Positions 42,906 to 50,918 of a DNA stretch of 64,000 nt are shown in pieces. How positions within the stretch are numbered: the first letter of the stretch is position 1; every line of letters begins with the position of its first letter. The notes beneath the pieces are model-generated. The model had not been told where the DNA came from, did not search any database, and saw nothing but the letters and a program-made list of their open reading frames with translations. Both the position numbers and the translations under genes were made by a program. The DNA comes from Betaproteobacteria bacterium (GTDB lineage Bacteria > Pseudomonadota > Gammaproteobacteria > Burkholderiales > Rhodocyclaceae). The stretch is taken from the NCBI GenBank assembly GCA_016709965.1, contig JADJLT010000006.1:248001-312000 (forward strand). Reading direction: 5' to 3'.

Positions 42906-43590
42906 TGCGCGCTAGAAGGTTCTTAACAGAAGTTTTATGCCATGCCCCGCCCCGTGGCGTTTTGTACCCGCCACCGTTGAGAGCTTCTGCTAATGCCCCA
43001 AGGGAGGTCTTGCCCTGTGCCTGAAGGTGTGTGAGTACAGCCTGCATCTCTTGGGCGTACTCTTGTGCCTTTGCCTTTACGGCTTGTACCCCGGCGGCGT
43101 TACCCTTGCCGGCCCTCAGTAGTGCGGCGGCACCATTAGGATTGCCTAGCTTGGTGCCTCTAGCCTTCGCAGCCTGAAGAGCTTCCTTCGTACGCTTGCT
43201 CGTGGCCTCTCTCTCCTGCTGGGCAACTAGAGCCATGATGCCAACTGTGAAGTTATTCGCTTCTGGCATGTCAGCGGCTACAAACCTAACCCCGGAGTCT
43301 TGAAGGGTGAGCAGGAACGCGGCATTCCTTGATAGGCGATCCAGCTTGGCAATAACAAGCACTGAGCCTGTAACCTTCGCATGATGTAGTGCCTTCAGCA
43401 ATTCGGGGCGGTCGTTCAGCTTGCCGGATTCAATCTCAGTAAATGACTCCACTATGCAAGCCCCAGTGCGATCTGCGTACGCTTGAATCGCTGCTTGCTG
43501 AGCCTCAAGCCCTAAGCCGGAATTGCCTTGCTTCGTGGTGCTGACACGCTGGTAAGCAACTAGCTTCGTGTTGGTTTTGGTGTTCGGCAT
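42862..43590 (-). CDS. Serine recombinase / resolvase
   Basis: The 242-residue protein has the resolvase catalytic domain: nucleophile Ser in AYQRVSTTKQG, then LVIAKLDRLSRNAAF with the conserved Arg residues, and QQEREATSKRTKEAL. The C-terminal part has a DNA-binding region (TSLGALAEALNGGGYKTPRGGAWHKTSVKNLL), as in invertases and small recombinases. It starts at ATG 43588-43590. A nested inverted repeat lies just upstream. It could resolve or invert DNA within the element. Confidence 0.92.
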   Translation of the reverse strand: MPNTKTNTKLVAYQRVSTTKQGNSGLGLEAQQAAIQAYADRTGACIVESFTEIESGKLNDRPELLKALHHAKVTGSVLVIAKLDRLSRNAAFLLTLQDSGVRFVAADMPEANNFTVGIMALVAQQEREATSKRTKEALQAAKARGTKLGNPNGAAALLRAGKGNAAGVQAVKAKAQEYAQEMQAVLTHLQAQGKTSLGALAEALNGGGYKTPRGGAWHKTSVKNLLARTNQSSYQNKTTPQA

Positions 43591-43605
43591 TGCTGGTTTT
43601 CTCTT

Positions 43606-43647
43606 TGGTATAAAACTAACTAACGAGCGTTAGGTGGATTTATACCA
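43606..43647. promoter_or_regulatory. Nested inverted repeats upstream of the serine recombinase
   Basis: TGGTATAAA (43606-43614) pairs with TTTATACCA (43639-43647), and inside lies the palindrome CTAACG-AG-CGTTAG (43620-43633). The layout fits a resolvase binding (res-like) site or an operator. It is 16 bases from the recombinase start codon. Confidence 0.5.
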
Positions 43648-43868
43648 TTTCAAGGGAGGGCATGGCAAGCGGTATTCAAGCCTGCATTCAAAGTCGGTTC
43701 AGGGATGAGTCAGGGAGGTTCTACAAGGCGCTCAGGCGGGGCTAAACACAGCGAGGAGGGGGTTGCCTTGGGTGTCTCATCAATGTTTGATAGACGGCTC
43801 TGGAGGGGCTGCTGCCAAGTGAGTGCTTGACCCTTGAGTGATTCGATCTTAGCTAGCACTGCATAAAA

Positions 43869-43888
43869 TACTGTATAAATTTACGGTA
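43869..43888. promoter_or_regulatory. LexA-box-like palindrome
   Basis: TACTGTATAAATTTACGGTA matches the gammaproteobacterial SOS box TACTGTATATATATACAGTA at 17 of 20 positions, with one change in the CAG half. No clear gene follows; the only nearby start gives an 8-codon frame (ATG 43921). Confidence 0.35.
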
Positions 43889-43953
43889 TATGTATTGCTC
43901 AAATAATAGGCAATTGGTTGATGGGTAACTTATTGATTATAAACTGAAAAAAA

Positions 43954-44193
43954 TAGAGTGACACTAGATGGAAGAAGAGAGGATGCGAGCGGCGACCAGA
44001 TAGCTACCCCGGTCTAACCCGGGATTAGTAGCCCTAGAAGAAAATGCACAGGACGCTTGTGCAGGTACAGGAGCTATAGCATGAGCTACACCGAGAGACA
44101 TATATACAGATGACCGGCACAGAAAACAGTGGGATTGTTTATGAACGGACAGGAGATAGTTGAGAGTTTCCCTGCCCATTCCGTGTCACTCTA
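43954..44193. ncRNA. Inverted-repeat-bounded structured segment, possible RNA
   Basis: TAGAGTGACAC (43954-43964) and GTGTCACTCTA (44183-44193) are perfectly complementary. Between them are a hairpin GCTAC-CCCGG / CCGGG-GTAGC (44003-44032, ATTA bulge) and a hairpin TGCACAGG / CTTGTGCA (44045-44063, 3-base loop). The layout recalls structured RNAs or small DNA elements, but I recognise no family and find no reverse transcriptase nearby. Confidence 0.3.
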
Positions 44194-44365
44194 ATTGGCA
44201 GGGAATGCGTGGGGTCGCTGCGGGAGAGGGGGCGAGGGGGGGGCAGCTAGCACGCGAGAACTCTTAGAGGGGGCTTCACATGAGCACAGTAAATTCAGGC
44301 TCTAATACAGCAGGGCGGAGGTGGCTCTGAGGTAGCACTTTCAGGCTACACAGAATCCGCTTTTA

Positions 44366-44377
44366 AGGTGACACAAA
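44366..44377 (+). repeat. Element end motif AGGTGACACAAA, right copy
   Basis: Exact direct repeat of the 12-mer at 36822-36833, 80 bases inside the right end. Confidence 0.5.
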
Positions 44378-44427
44378 TAAAAATTTTATCTGCGTAACTA
44401 ATTGATTTTATTAAAATAAATAAGCGT

Positions 44428-44457
44428 GTTGCAGTTCATGCCGAGTAATTGGCACAT
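44428..44457. repeat. attR-like 30-bp direct repeat
   Basis: Matches 36711-36740 at 28 of 30 positions. Read on the minus strand it still encodes MCQLLGMNCN, the first ten residues of the amidotransferase. It lies 6 bases from the stop codon of the degS-like gene. Confidence 0.88.
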
Positions 44458-44463
44458 GGTTAC

Positions 44464-45621
44464 TTACTCTTTTTCTGCACGCATTGTGGCTGGCCGCTTG
44501 CCGATCCTGACCTGGACTTCGAGTATGGTCTTGTCACGGCGCAGGCGGAAATTGGTGCGTTCGTCCGGGGTCAGGGCGGCAATCAGGTCGAGCATGGCTT
44601 GCGGGTCCTTGACAGGTTTGCCGCTGACCGAGAGCAAAACGTCTCCGGGGTGGACGCCGGCAGCATCGGCCGGACTGCTGCGCATGACGCCGGCAATCAG
44701 GGCACCTTCGGTATCCGGCAGTCCAAAGGATTCGGCCAGTTCCGGCGTGATTTCCTGCGCCTCAACGCCAATCCAGCCACGTGTTACGGTGCCCGTGCGG
44801 ATGATTTGCTCCATGATGCTGCGGGCAGTCGACACGGGAATCGCAAAGCCAATGCCGAGCGATCCGCCGCTGCGCGAATAGATGGCGGAGTTGATGCCGA
44901 CCAGGTTGCCGTGGGCGTCTACCAACGCGCCGCCAGAGTTGCCGGGGTTGATCGCTGCATCGGTCTGGATGAAATTTTCGAAGGTGTTTATGCCCAGATG
45001 CGAGCGGCCGAGGGCGGAAACGATTCCCATGGTCACAGTCTGTCCGACGCCAAAGGGATTGCCGATGGCGAGCACGACGTCCCCGACGCGCAGGTTGTCA
45101 ATCTGGCCGAACGTGATGGCCGGTAATTTGTCGGCATTGATCTGAAGGATGGCAAGGTCAGATTCGGGATCGCTGCCGATGACCTTGGCCTTGTACGTCT
45201 TGTTGTCGTTGAGCGATACCTGAATATCGTCGGCGCCATCAATTACGTGGAAATTGGTCAGGATATAACCGTTGGGGCTGACGATGACACCGGAGCCGAG
45301 GCCGGAATTTCGCTGTGGCTGGCCTTCGGGTCGCTCGCCAAAAAAGTGGCGGAAAATGGGGTCGTCGAACAGCGGGTGACGCTGCTGCTTGGTTTCCTGC
45401 GTTGTGTAGATGTGAACGACTGACGGCAATGCAGCGCGGGCGGCATCGCGATAGGAGCCAGTTGGTGCAGTTTTGACGTCGTCGTCGCTGGTGGGGGCTT
45501 CCTGCAGGGCGACAACCGCTTGCCGTTGCGGCAGCCATTCCGGTTTCAACGTGGAGACGACGAATAGAATGGCCAGCGCAACAGTTACTGTTTGTGCAAA
45601 AATCAGCCACAACCTCTGCAT
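44464..45621 (-). CDS. Periplasmic trypsin-like serine protease with PDZ domain (DegS/AlgW-like)
   Basis: From ATG 45619-45621 the protein has 385 residues. An N-terminal membrane anchor (LWLIFAQTVTVALAILFVVS) is followed by the protease domain with the catalytic His in LTNFHVIDGADD, Asp in DPESDLAILQI and Ser in INPGNSGGALVD. One PDZ domain spans about residues 265-375. A single PDZ and an uncleaved anchor suggest DegS/AlgW rather than DegP. Such proteases cut anti-sigma factors in envelope stress; the target here is unknown. It lies divergent from the Nif3-family gene with only 14 bases between starts, and was originally directly upstream of the amidotransferase. Confidence 0.92.
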   Translation of the reverse strand: MQRLWLIFAQTVTVALAILFVVSTLKPEWLPQRQAVVALQEAPTSDDDVKTAPTGSYRDAARAALPSVVHIYTTQETKQQRHPLFDDPIFRHFFGERPEGQPQRNSGLGSGVIVSPNGYILTNFHVIDGADDIQVSLNDNKTYKAKVIGSDPESDLAILQINADKLPAITFGQIDNLRVGDVVLAIGNPFGVGQTVTMGIVSALGRSHLGINTFENFIQTDAAINPGNSGGALVDAHGNLVGINSAIYSRSGGSLGIGFAIPVSTARSIMEQIIRTGTVTRGWIGVEAQEITPELAESFGLPDTEGALIAGVMRSSPADAAGVHPGDVLLSVSGKPVKDPQAMLDLIAALTPDERTNFRLRRDKTILEVQVRIGKRPATMRAEKE

Positions 45622-45635
45622 GGGAACTCGTCTCG

Positions 45636-46382
45636 ATGAAGCGTGAAGAATTGGTAAATTATCTGGATGGGCTGATGATGCCCGGCAAGTTCCGGGATTA
45701 TTGCCCAAATGGACTGCAAGTGGAAGGCTGTTCCGAGGTGACGCGCCTGGTTGCCGGTGTTACGGCAAGTCAGGCCTTGCTGGATGTTGCGGTTGAACGG
45801 GGCGCCGATGCCATTCTGGTGCACCACGGCTATTTCTGGAAAGGCGAGGATGGCCGGGTGACCGGCATTCGGCGCCGGCGCATGGCGACCTTGCTGGCTA
45901 ACGATATAAATCTGCTGGCCTACCACCTGCCACTGGATGCTCACCCTGAACTGGGCAACAACGCGCAGCTGGCTCTTCGTCTGGGCTGGCTCCCCGACGG
46001 GCGCTTTGGTGAACAGGATATCGGGTGGCTGGGGACGGTGGCTGAGCCTTGTGCTTTATCTGCGTTGGCAGAACGGGTTGCCAGCGTTCTGGAGCGCCAG
46101 CCTTTGGTCGTTGGCGATGAGGCACGGCCGATTCGGCGGATTGCCTGGTGTTCCGGCGGGGCGCAGGGGTATTTCGAGCAGGCGATTGCCTTGGGTGTGG
46201 ACGCCTATTTGTCCGGCGAAATTTCAGAGCAGACCGTGCATCTGGCCCGGGAGAGCGGCGTTGCCTATCTGGCGGCAGGCCATCACGCGACGGAACGTTA
46301 TGGTGTTCAGGCGCTGGCCGAGAATTTGGCGCGGCAATTTGGTATCACCTGCGACTTTGTAGATCTCGAGAATCCGGTTTAG
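45636..46382 (+). CDS. Nif3-like dinuclear metal centre protein
   Basis: The 248-residue protein belongs to the Nif3/YbgI family (GTP cyclohydrolase 1 type 2 fold). Metal-ligand motifs are ILVHHGYFWKG, AYHLPLDAHPELGNN and AAGHHATERYGV. The biochemical role of the family is not established. It starts at ATG 45636; the longer frame overlaps the protease start. Confidence 0.92.
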   Translation: MKREELVNYLDGLMMPGKFRDYCPNGLQVEGCSEVTRLVAGVTASQALLDVAVERGADAILVHHGYFWKGEDGRVTGIRRRRMATLLANDINLLAYHLPLDAHPELGNNAQLALRLGWLPDGRFGEQDIGWLGTVAEPCALSALAERVASVLERQPLVVGDEARPIRRIAWCSGGAQGYFEQAIALGVDAYLSGEISEQTVHLARESGVAYLAAGHHATERYGVQALAENLARQFGITCDFVDLENPV

Positions 46383-46386
46383 GCGT

Positions 46387-47436
46387 TTAATTCAAGTGCG
46401 TACCGGTTTCCGCGGCTTGCCCGGTTTGGCGATGCGCTGCGAAGGCGCGAGATTTTTCCTGGCGGCGACTGACCAGATGCGCAACGCCTGCCGATACGGT
46501 ACCGCCGAGCAATAGACCAAACAGCAATTCAAGCCAGCCGTCGTGGTTTGTCCTGCTGCGGGCAGTCGCTGGCGACTGAGCGGCCTGGGCGCTGGGCATG
46601 ATGTCGGATGTCGCTTGCCGGGCCTGCATGTCCTGCAGTTTTTCGCGCATGGCGCGTGATTCAGCGCCAAGGTTTAGCGCAGTGTTCAGCTTCTCGACTT
46701 CCTGATTGAGCAAATGCAGCGTTGTTTCCATTTTCAGGACGCGCTCATTGATTTCATATGCCGGTGAAAGTGGCTCGCCGGCGCTGGGCGGTAGCAGCTC
46801 GTCCAATGCCGCACCGAGGACGATTTTGTCATGCCCGCTACCCAAGCCGGCCAGCGTATCGGGTGGAAGTGGGGCCTTGGGTTTGGCGGCAGCCTTTTTG
46901 GTTCGCCGCTTGACCTTTGGTTTTGCGGGTGGCGGCTCTGAAAAGTCGTCTGATGAAAAGTTGTTGCTTGCGCTGTCGGTAAGCTGGCTGTAGCGCGCTG
47001 GCTGGCGTGACTCGGCTTGTCGGGGAGCGCCCGAGGTTGCAATTTCGATGTTATTTGTGGGGGGCGCGAGTGGCGGACCAGGGAGAAGTACATATTCTCT
47101 CTGCAGTGCCAGCCCGCATCCGGCGCGCAGGTTAATGGCGATGACAGGCTCTTCAATAACTTTGCTGCCGATGATGATCAGTCGATAGCCCTGGCCGACG
47201 TGCACCACGCGTATCCGGCCGCCTGTGATGACAGGAAAGTCGGCGCCGGGCAAAGGGGCGAGCGAGAAGCAGGCTGGATCAGGCGGGTTGCCTCCTGTTG
47301 ATACCGGAATTTCGGCCCGCAAGGTTTCGCCGATGCGCGAGTGAAGCGTGATTTCCCCCAGTTCGACCGCGCTGGCTGCTCCTGAAATCAACGTGACGCC
47401 CAGCAATAGATGGTGCAGCAGTCTTGAAGCGATCAT
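46387..47436 (-). CDS. Short FimV/HubP-like protein
   Basis: From ATG 47434-47436 the protein has 349 residues and a signal peptide. It starts the mature part with the FimV N-terminal pattern VELGEITLHSRIGETLRAEIPV and later REYVLLPG. A Pro/Ser/Lys-rich linker, a short coiled coil and one transmembrane helix (ELLFGLLLGGTVSAGVAHL) follow; the long acidic TPR-containing cytoplasmic part of FimV is absent. FimV-type proteins influence type IV pili and polar organisation. Whether this short form acts on one of the pilus systems in the window is inferred. Confidence 0.78.
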   Translation of the reverse strand: MIASRLLHHLLLGVTLISGAASAVELGEITLHSRIGETLRAEIPVSTGGNPPDPACFSLAPLPGADFPVITGGRIRVVHVGQGYRLIIIGSKVIEEPVIAINLRAGCGLALQREYVLLPGPPLAPPTNNIEIATSGAPRQAESRQPARYSQLTDSASNNFSSDDFSEPPPAKPKVKRRTKKAAAKPKAPLPPDTLAGLGSGHDKIVLGAALDELLPPSAGEPLSPAYEINERVLKMETTLHLLNQEVEKLNTALNLGAESRAMREKLQDMQARQATSDIMPSAQAAQSPATARSRTNHDGWLELLFGLLLGGTVSAGVAHLVSRRQEKSRAFAAHRQTGQAAETGTHLN

Positions 47437-47551
47437 TCTTTTCAATATGTCATTCGACTTCCGAAGTGCAGAAACTTTAACATCGGGCTGTCCGCCAGCG
47501 GTGGAAATGTTGCACACTTTAGGCTCCGAGTCCTGACACTGGATTGCTCTC

Positions 47552-48253
47552 ATGAACCTCGCATTTCCGCCACATCCCATTGTTACCTTGCCGATTGCCG
47601 GTTCCGCTCAGCGTTTTCCAGTACGCCGGGTTTTTTGTGTGGGGCGCAATTATGCCGATCACGCCCGCGAGATGGGGGCGCTGGATCAGGCGGACGGGCG
47701 CGAGCCACCATTCTTTTTTACCAAGCCGGGCGATGCGGTGGTGGGTGGTGAAGGCGAACTCAATATTGCCTATCCGCCAGTAACGAAAAACCTGCATCAC
47801 GAAGTCGAAATGGTCGTCGCACTCGGTGCTGGCGGGGCGAATATTCCTGTCGCTTCCGCCAATGCGCTGATTTTTGGATATGCGGTGGGCCTTGATCTGA
47901 CGCGTCGGGATATTCAGGCGAAGGCAAAAGAGAAGGGGCACCCGTGGGATATGGGCAAGGGATTTGACCAGTCGGCGGTAGCCGGGGTGATTTGCCCGGT
48001 GGCAACGTGTGGTCATCCAGCCACTGGCCGAATCTGGCTGACGGTGAATGGCGAGATGCGCCAGCAGGGTGATCTGTCGGCAATGATGTGGAAGGTGGCA
48101 GACATTATCGCCAATCTGTCTACGATGGTTCGTCTCGAGGCGGGTGACCTGATTTACACAGGTACGCCGGCCGGGGTTGGGCCGGTTGTGCCAGGGGATC
48201 TGCTGGAAGGTGGCGTCGATGGTGTCGGTACGCTGCGTGCACGTATTGTTTGA
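47552..48253 (+). CDS. Fumarylacetoacetate hydrolase family protein
   Basis: The 233-residue protein has the FAH catalytic pattern: RVFCVGRNYADHAREMG, PPFFFTKPGDAVVGG, metal-binding EVEMVVALG and AVGLDLTRRDIQAKAKEKGHPWDMGKGFDQSA, then GDLIYTGTPAGVGPV. Relatives act as oxaloacetate decarboxylases, acylpyruvases or hydratases; substrate cannot be told. It follows the FimV-like gene divergently. Confidence 0.9.
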   Translation: MNLAFPPHPIVTLPIAGSAQRFPVRRVFCVGRNYADHAREMGALDQADGREPPFFFTKPGDAVVGGEGELNIAYPPVTKNLHHEVEMVVALGAGGANIPVASANALIFGYAVGLDLTRRDIQAKAKEKGHPWDMGKGFDQSAVAGVICPVATCGHPATGRIWLTVNGEMRQQGDLSAMMWKVADIIANLSTMVRLEAGDLIYTGTPAGVGPVVPGDLLEGGVDGVGTLRARIV

Positions 48254-48729
48254 TGTGCTCTGGGTTGAAGTTTTGCCCCAGCGGACGCGCTTAAAAATTT
48301 TTGTTTTGGCGATTTTTTCCGGTTGACCGTGGGATCCTGCGGTGAAATCCTTGGAAAGCCAAAATAGGTGGTTTGGTGGCACAATGGATGGGTTGTCAGC
48401 AGCTGTTCTGTTTGTGTGCAGGCTGGATGCTGCTATTGATGCGGCGTGGCAATAAATTGCTCACTTGATCGGGGTGTTTGACTTTCGGCGGTGCCGACTT
48501 TCGGGGCGCTGGGACGGGGTGGTCTCTTGCTCGTTGCGGCAACGCTGCTTGCCTTACTGTGCAAGGTCGGATGGGCAGCGGAATCATGGTCGTAATTATG
48601 AATTTCGGCCTGCAAAGTTTTTTGGCGTATGTGGTAACATTTTGTGTTCAAGCCGGTATAACCGGGTGGAGTCGGGGGATCATTCGGCCTGCCCATTGCT
48701 CGCAACTTAACTAAACGCAAGGAAAGCGC
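48254..48729. other. 476-base gene-free stretch upstream of sucC
   Basis: No convincing gene is seen; a plus-strand frame at 48478-48714 has no recognisable content. The stretch holds copy 3 of the recurrent motif and an extended -10-like TGTGGTAACAT (48630-48640) that may belong to the sucCD promoter, with no good -35. Confidence 0.5.
48313..48332 (+). repeat. Recurrent motif, copy 3 (intergenic)
   Basis: TTTTTTCCGGTTGACCGTGG, the best copy, lies 60 bases after the FAH-family gene and shares 19 of 20 bases with copy 2 in hisC. Confidence 0.8.
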
Positions 48730-49890
48730 ATGAAAATTCACGAATATCAGGGCAAACAACTCCTGAAGAAATTCGGCGTTACGGTTCCGCGCGGGATTCA
48801 CTGCACGACCGTCGATGACGCAGTCAAGGCAGCAGAAACCCTGGGCGGCAAGGTTTGGGTCGTCAAAGCCCAGATCCACGCTGGTGGCCGTGGCAAGGGT
48901 GGTGGTGTCAAGGTTGCCACCTCGCTGGAAAAAGTGCGTGAGTACGCCGGTCAGATTCTCGGCATGCAACTGGTCACGCATCAGACCGGGCCAGAAGGTC
49001 AGAAGGTTCGTCACCTGCTGATCGAAGAAGGCGCCGATATCCAGCACGAGTACTATGTTGCTGCGCTGACCGATCGCGCTACCCAGTCCGTCGCCATCAT
49101 GGCTTCGTACGAAGGCGGGATGGATATCGAAGAAGTTGCCCACAAGACGCCCGAAAAGATCGTCAAGGTTTTCGTCAATCCGCTGGTTGGTCTGACTGAC
49201 GAGCAGGCTTTGACCCTGGCCAAGGGCATGGGCATGCAGGAAGCCTCGATCCCGCAATGTGTCGACACGCTGAAGAAGCTGTACACCTGCTACATGGAAA
49301 CCGATGCTTCGCTGGCTGAAATCAACCCGCTGATCCACGAAACCGATGGCACGGTCAAGGCTATCGACGCCAAGTTCAACTTCGACTCCAACGCCCTTTA
49401 CCGCCAGCAGGAAATCGTCGCCATGCGCGACCTGGACGAAGAAGATCCTGACGAAGTCGAAGCTTCCCAGTTCGATCTGGCCTACATTTCCCTCGACGGC
49501 AACATCGGCTGTCTGGTGAATGGTGCCGGTCTGGCCATGGCCACTATGGACACCATCAAGCTGTTCGGTGCCGAGCCTGCCAACTTCCTCGACGTCGGCG
49601 GCGGCGCCACGACCGAGAAGGTGACCGAAGCCTTCAAGATCATGCTCAAGAACCCCAAGGTCAAGGGCATCCTGGTCAACATCTTCGGTGGCATCATGAA
49701 GTGCGACACCATCGCCGAAGGCGTTGTCGCTGCAGCCAAGCTGACTCACCTCAGCGTGCCGCTCGTCGTGCGCATGAAGGGTACCAATGAGGATTTGGGC
49801 AAGAAGATCCTAAAGGATTCCGGTCTGCCGATCATTTCTGCCGATTCCATGGCCGAAGCCGCCACCAAGATCGTTGCTGCGGTCAAGTAA
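48730..49890 (+). CDS. sucC: Succinyl-CoA synthetase beta subunit
   Basis: The 386-residue ATP-grasp protein begins MKIHEYQGKQLLKKFGV and carries KAQIHAGGRGKGGGVK, the EINPLI metal site, and GGGATTEKVTEAFKIM. It forms the nucleotide-binding half of the TCA-cycle enzyme that makes ATP or GTP from succinyl-CoA. AGGAAAG precedes the ATG. The sucD gene follows after 11 bases. Confidence 0.98.
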   Translation: MKIHEYQGKQLLKKFGVTVPRGIHCTTVDDAVKAAETLGGKVWVVKAQIHAGGRGKGGGVKVATSLEKVREYAGQILGMQLVTHQTGPEGQKVRHLLIEEGADIQHEYYVAALTDRATQSVAIMASYEGGMDIEEVAHKTPEKIVKVFVNPLVGLTDEQALTLAKGMGMQEASIPQCVDTLKKLYTCYMETDASLAEINPLIHETDGTVKAIDAKFNFDSNALYRQQEIVAMRDLDEEDPDEVEASQFDLAYISLDGNIGCLVNGAGLAMATMDTIKLFGAEPANFLDVGGGATTEKVTEAFKIMLKNPKVKGILVNIFGGIMKCDTIAEGVVAAAKLTHLSVPLVVRMKGTNEDLGKKILKDSGLPIISADSMAEAATKIVAAVK

Positions 49891-49901
49891 GGAGCTATTG
49901 A

Positions 49902-50795
49902 ATGTCCATTTTCATCAATAAGAACACCCGCATCATTACCCAGGGCATCACCGGCAAGACCGGACAGTTCCATACGGAAAAATGCCAGGAATACGCAAAC
50001 GGCAAGGAATGCTTCGTTGCCGGTGTGAACCCGAAGAAGGCTGGCGAGTCCATCTTCAATATTCCTATCTACGCTTCCGTCAAGGAAGCTGCTGCCGAAA
50101 CCGGCGCGACCGTTTCCGTCATCTATGTGCCGCCCCCGGGTGCTGCCGCTGCGATCTGGGAAGCTGTTGAAGCCGATCTCGATCTGGCGATCTGTATCAC
50201 CGAAGGCATTCCTGTTCGCGACATGCTGATCCTGCGCAACAAGATGAAGGAAAAGGAAGCCAAGGGCGGCAAGAAGACTCTGCTGCTTGGCCCGAACTGC
50301 CCTGGCTTGATCACCCCGGACGAAGTGAAGATCGGCATCATGCCGGGTCACATCCACCGCAAGGGTCGCATCGGCGTGGTTTCGCGCTCCGGCACCTTGA
50401 CCTACGAAGCCGTTGGCCAATTGACCGAAATCGGTCTGGGCCAGTCGTCTGCCGTCGGTATCGGTGGTGACCCGATCAATGGTCTGAAGCACATCGACGT
50501 CATGAAGGCTTTCAACGACGATCCGGATACCGACGCCGTCATCATGATCGGTGAAATCGGTGGTCCTGACGAAGCTGAAGCCGCCATGTGGTGCAAGGAA
50601 AACATGAAGAAGCCGATCGTTGGCTTCATCGCTGGTGTGACTGCGCCGGCCGGCAAGCGTATGGGTCACGCCGGTGCGTTGATCTCTGGCGGTGCCGACA
50701 CGGCTGATGCCAAGCTGGAAATCATGGAAGCCTGTGGTTTTACCGTGACGCGCAACCCGTCCGAAATGGCCAAGCTGCTCAAGGCTCTGCTGTAA
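49902..50795 (+). CDS. sucD: Succinyl-CoA synthetase alpha subunit
   Basis: The 297-residue protein has the CoA-binding ITQGITGKTGQFHTEK and the phospho-histidine site MGHAGALISGG. Conserved GPNCPG and GVVSRSGTLTYEA are present. It pairs with SucC. GGAGC precedes the ATG. A strong terminator follows 24 bases after the stop. Confidence 0.98.
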   Translation: MSIFINKNTRIITQGITGKTGQFHTEKCQEYANGKECFVAGVNPKKAGESIFNIPIYASVKEAAAETGATVSVIYVPPPGAAAAIWEAVEADLDLAICITEGIPVRDMLILRNKMKEKEAKGGKKTLLLGPNCPGLITPDEVKIGIMPGHIHRKGRIGVVSRSGTLTYEAVGQLTEIGLGQSSAVGIGGDPINGLKHIDVMKAFNDDPDTDAVIMIGEIGGPDEAEAAMWCKENMKKPIVGFIAGVTAPAGKRMGHAGALISGGADTADAKLEIMEACGFTVTRNPSEMAKLLKALL

Positions 50796-50818
50796 AATTC
50801 GAGCTCAGCTCAGCGATC

Positions 50819-50846
50819 AAGGCGGGCCTTCTGGCCCGCCTTTTTT
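50819..50846 (+). terminator. Rho-independent terminator of sucCD
   Basis: Perfect 10-bp stem AAGGCGGGCC / GGCCCGCCTT with a TTCT loop, followed by four more Ts. Confidence 0.95.
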
Positions 50847-50918
50847 ATTGGGCGCCTGCCCCGCTGGCGCGATGTGTTTCGATGCGGTGGGCGTTAAGTA
50901 TTGTTTAGGGAACAAATC

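Larger units (their letters stand above)
43648..44427. other. Gene-poor right part of the integrative element
   Basis: I see no convincing coding sequence here on either strand. It holds a LexA-like palindrome (43869-43888), an 11-bp inverted repeat bounding a 240-base segment with two good hairpins (43954-44193), a G-rich stretch able to form a G-quadruplex (44211-44243) and the AGGTGACACAAA motif (44366-44377). The last 60 bases before the right repeat are very AT-rich. Confidence 0.6.
36711..44457. mobile_element. Integrative element inserted at the amidotransferase start codon
   Basis: A 7.7-kb element lies between 30-bp direct repeats. It contains, in order, a tyrosine recombinase gene reading inward from the left end, a truncated AbiTii gene, an IS21-family element, a decayed IS1595-family element, a truncated lipoprotein gene, an XRE regulator, a serine recombinase and about 0.8 kb without clear genes. 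Base and codon composition is more AT-rich and less biased than in the flanking chromosome outside the IS parts. No conjugation or phage structural genes are present, so it would be a small mobilisable or satellite-like island. It separates the amidotransferase gene from the degS-like gene, which were originally 6 bases apart. Confidence 0.85.

Noticed and set aside
43964..44179. Minus-strand reading frame of 71 codons inside the structured segment
   Set aside because: No recognisable domain, no good ribosome binding site, and the frame spans both hairpins; probably chance.
43954..44193. Possible retron msr-msd RNA, because of end-complementary 11-mers and internal hairpins
   Set aside because: No reverse transcriptase gene is present in the island, and the conserved branching-guanosine context after the first repeat is not seen.
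48478..48714. Plus-strand reading frame of 78 codons upstream of sucC
   Set aside because: It has no Shine-Dalgarno sequence or recognisable content and covers the likely sucCD promoter region.
48433..49749. Minus-strand frame of 438 codons opposite sucC
   Set aside because: Antisense shadow of the highly conserved sucC gene; no domain is visible.
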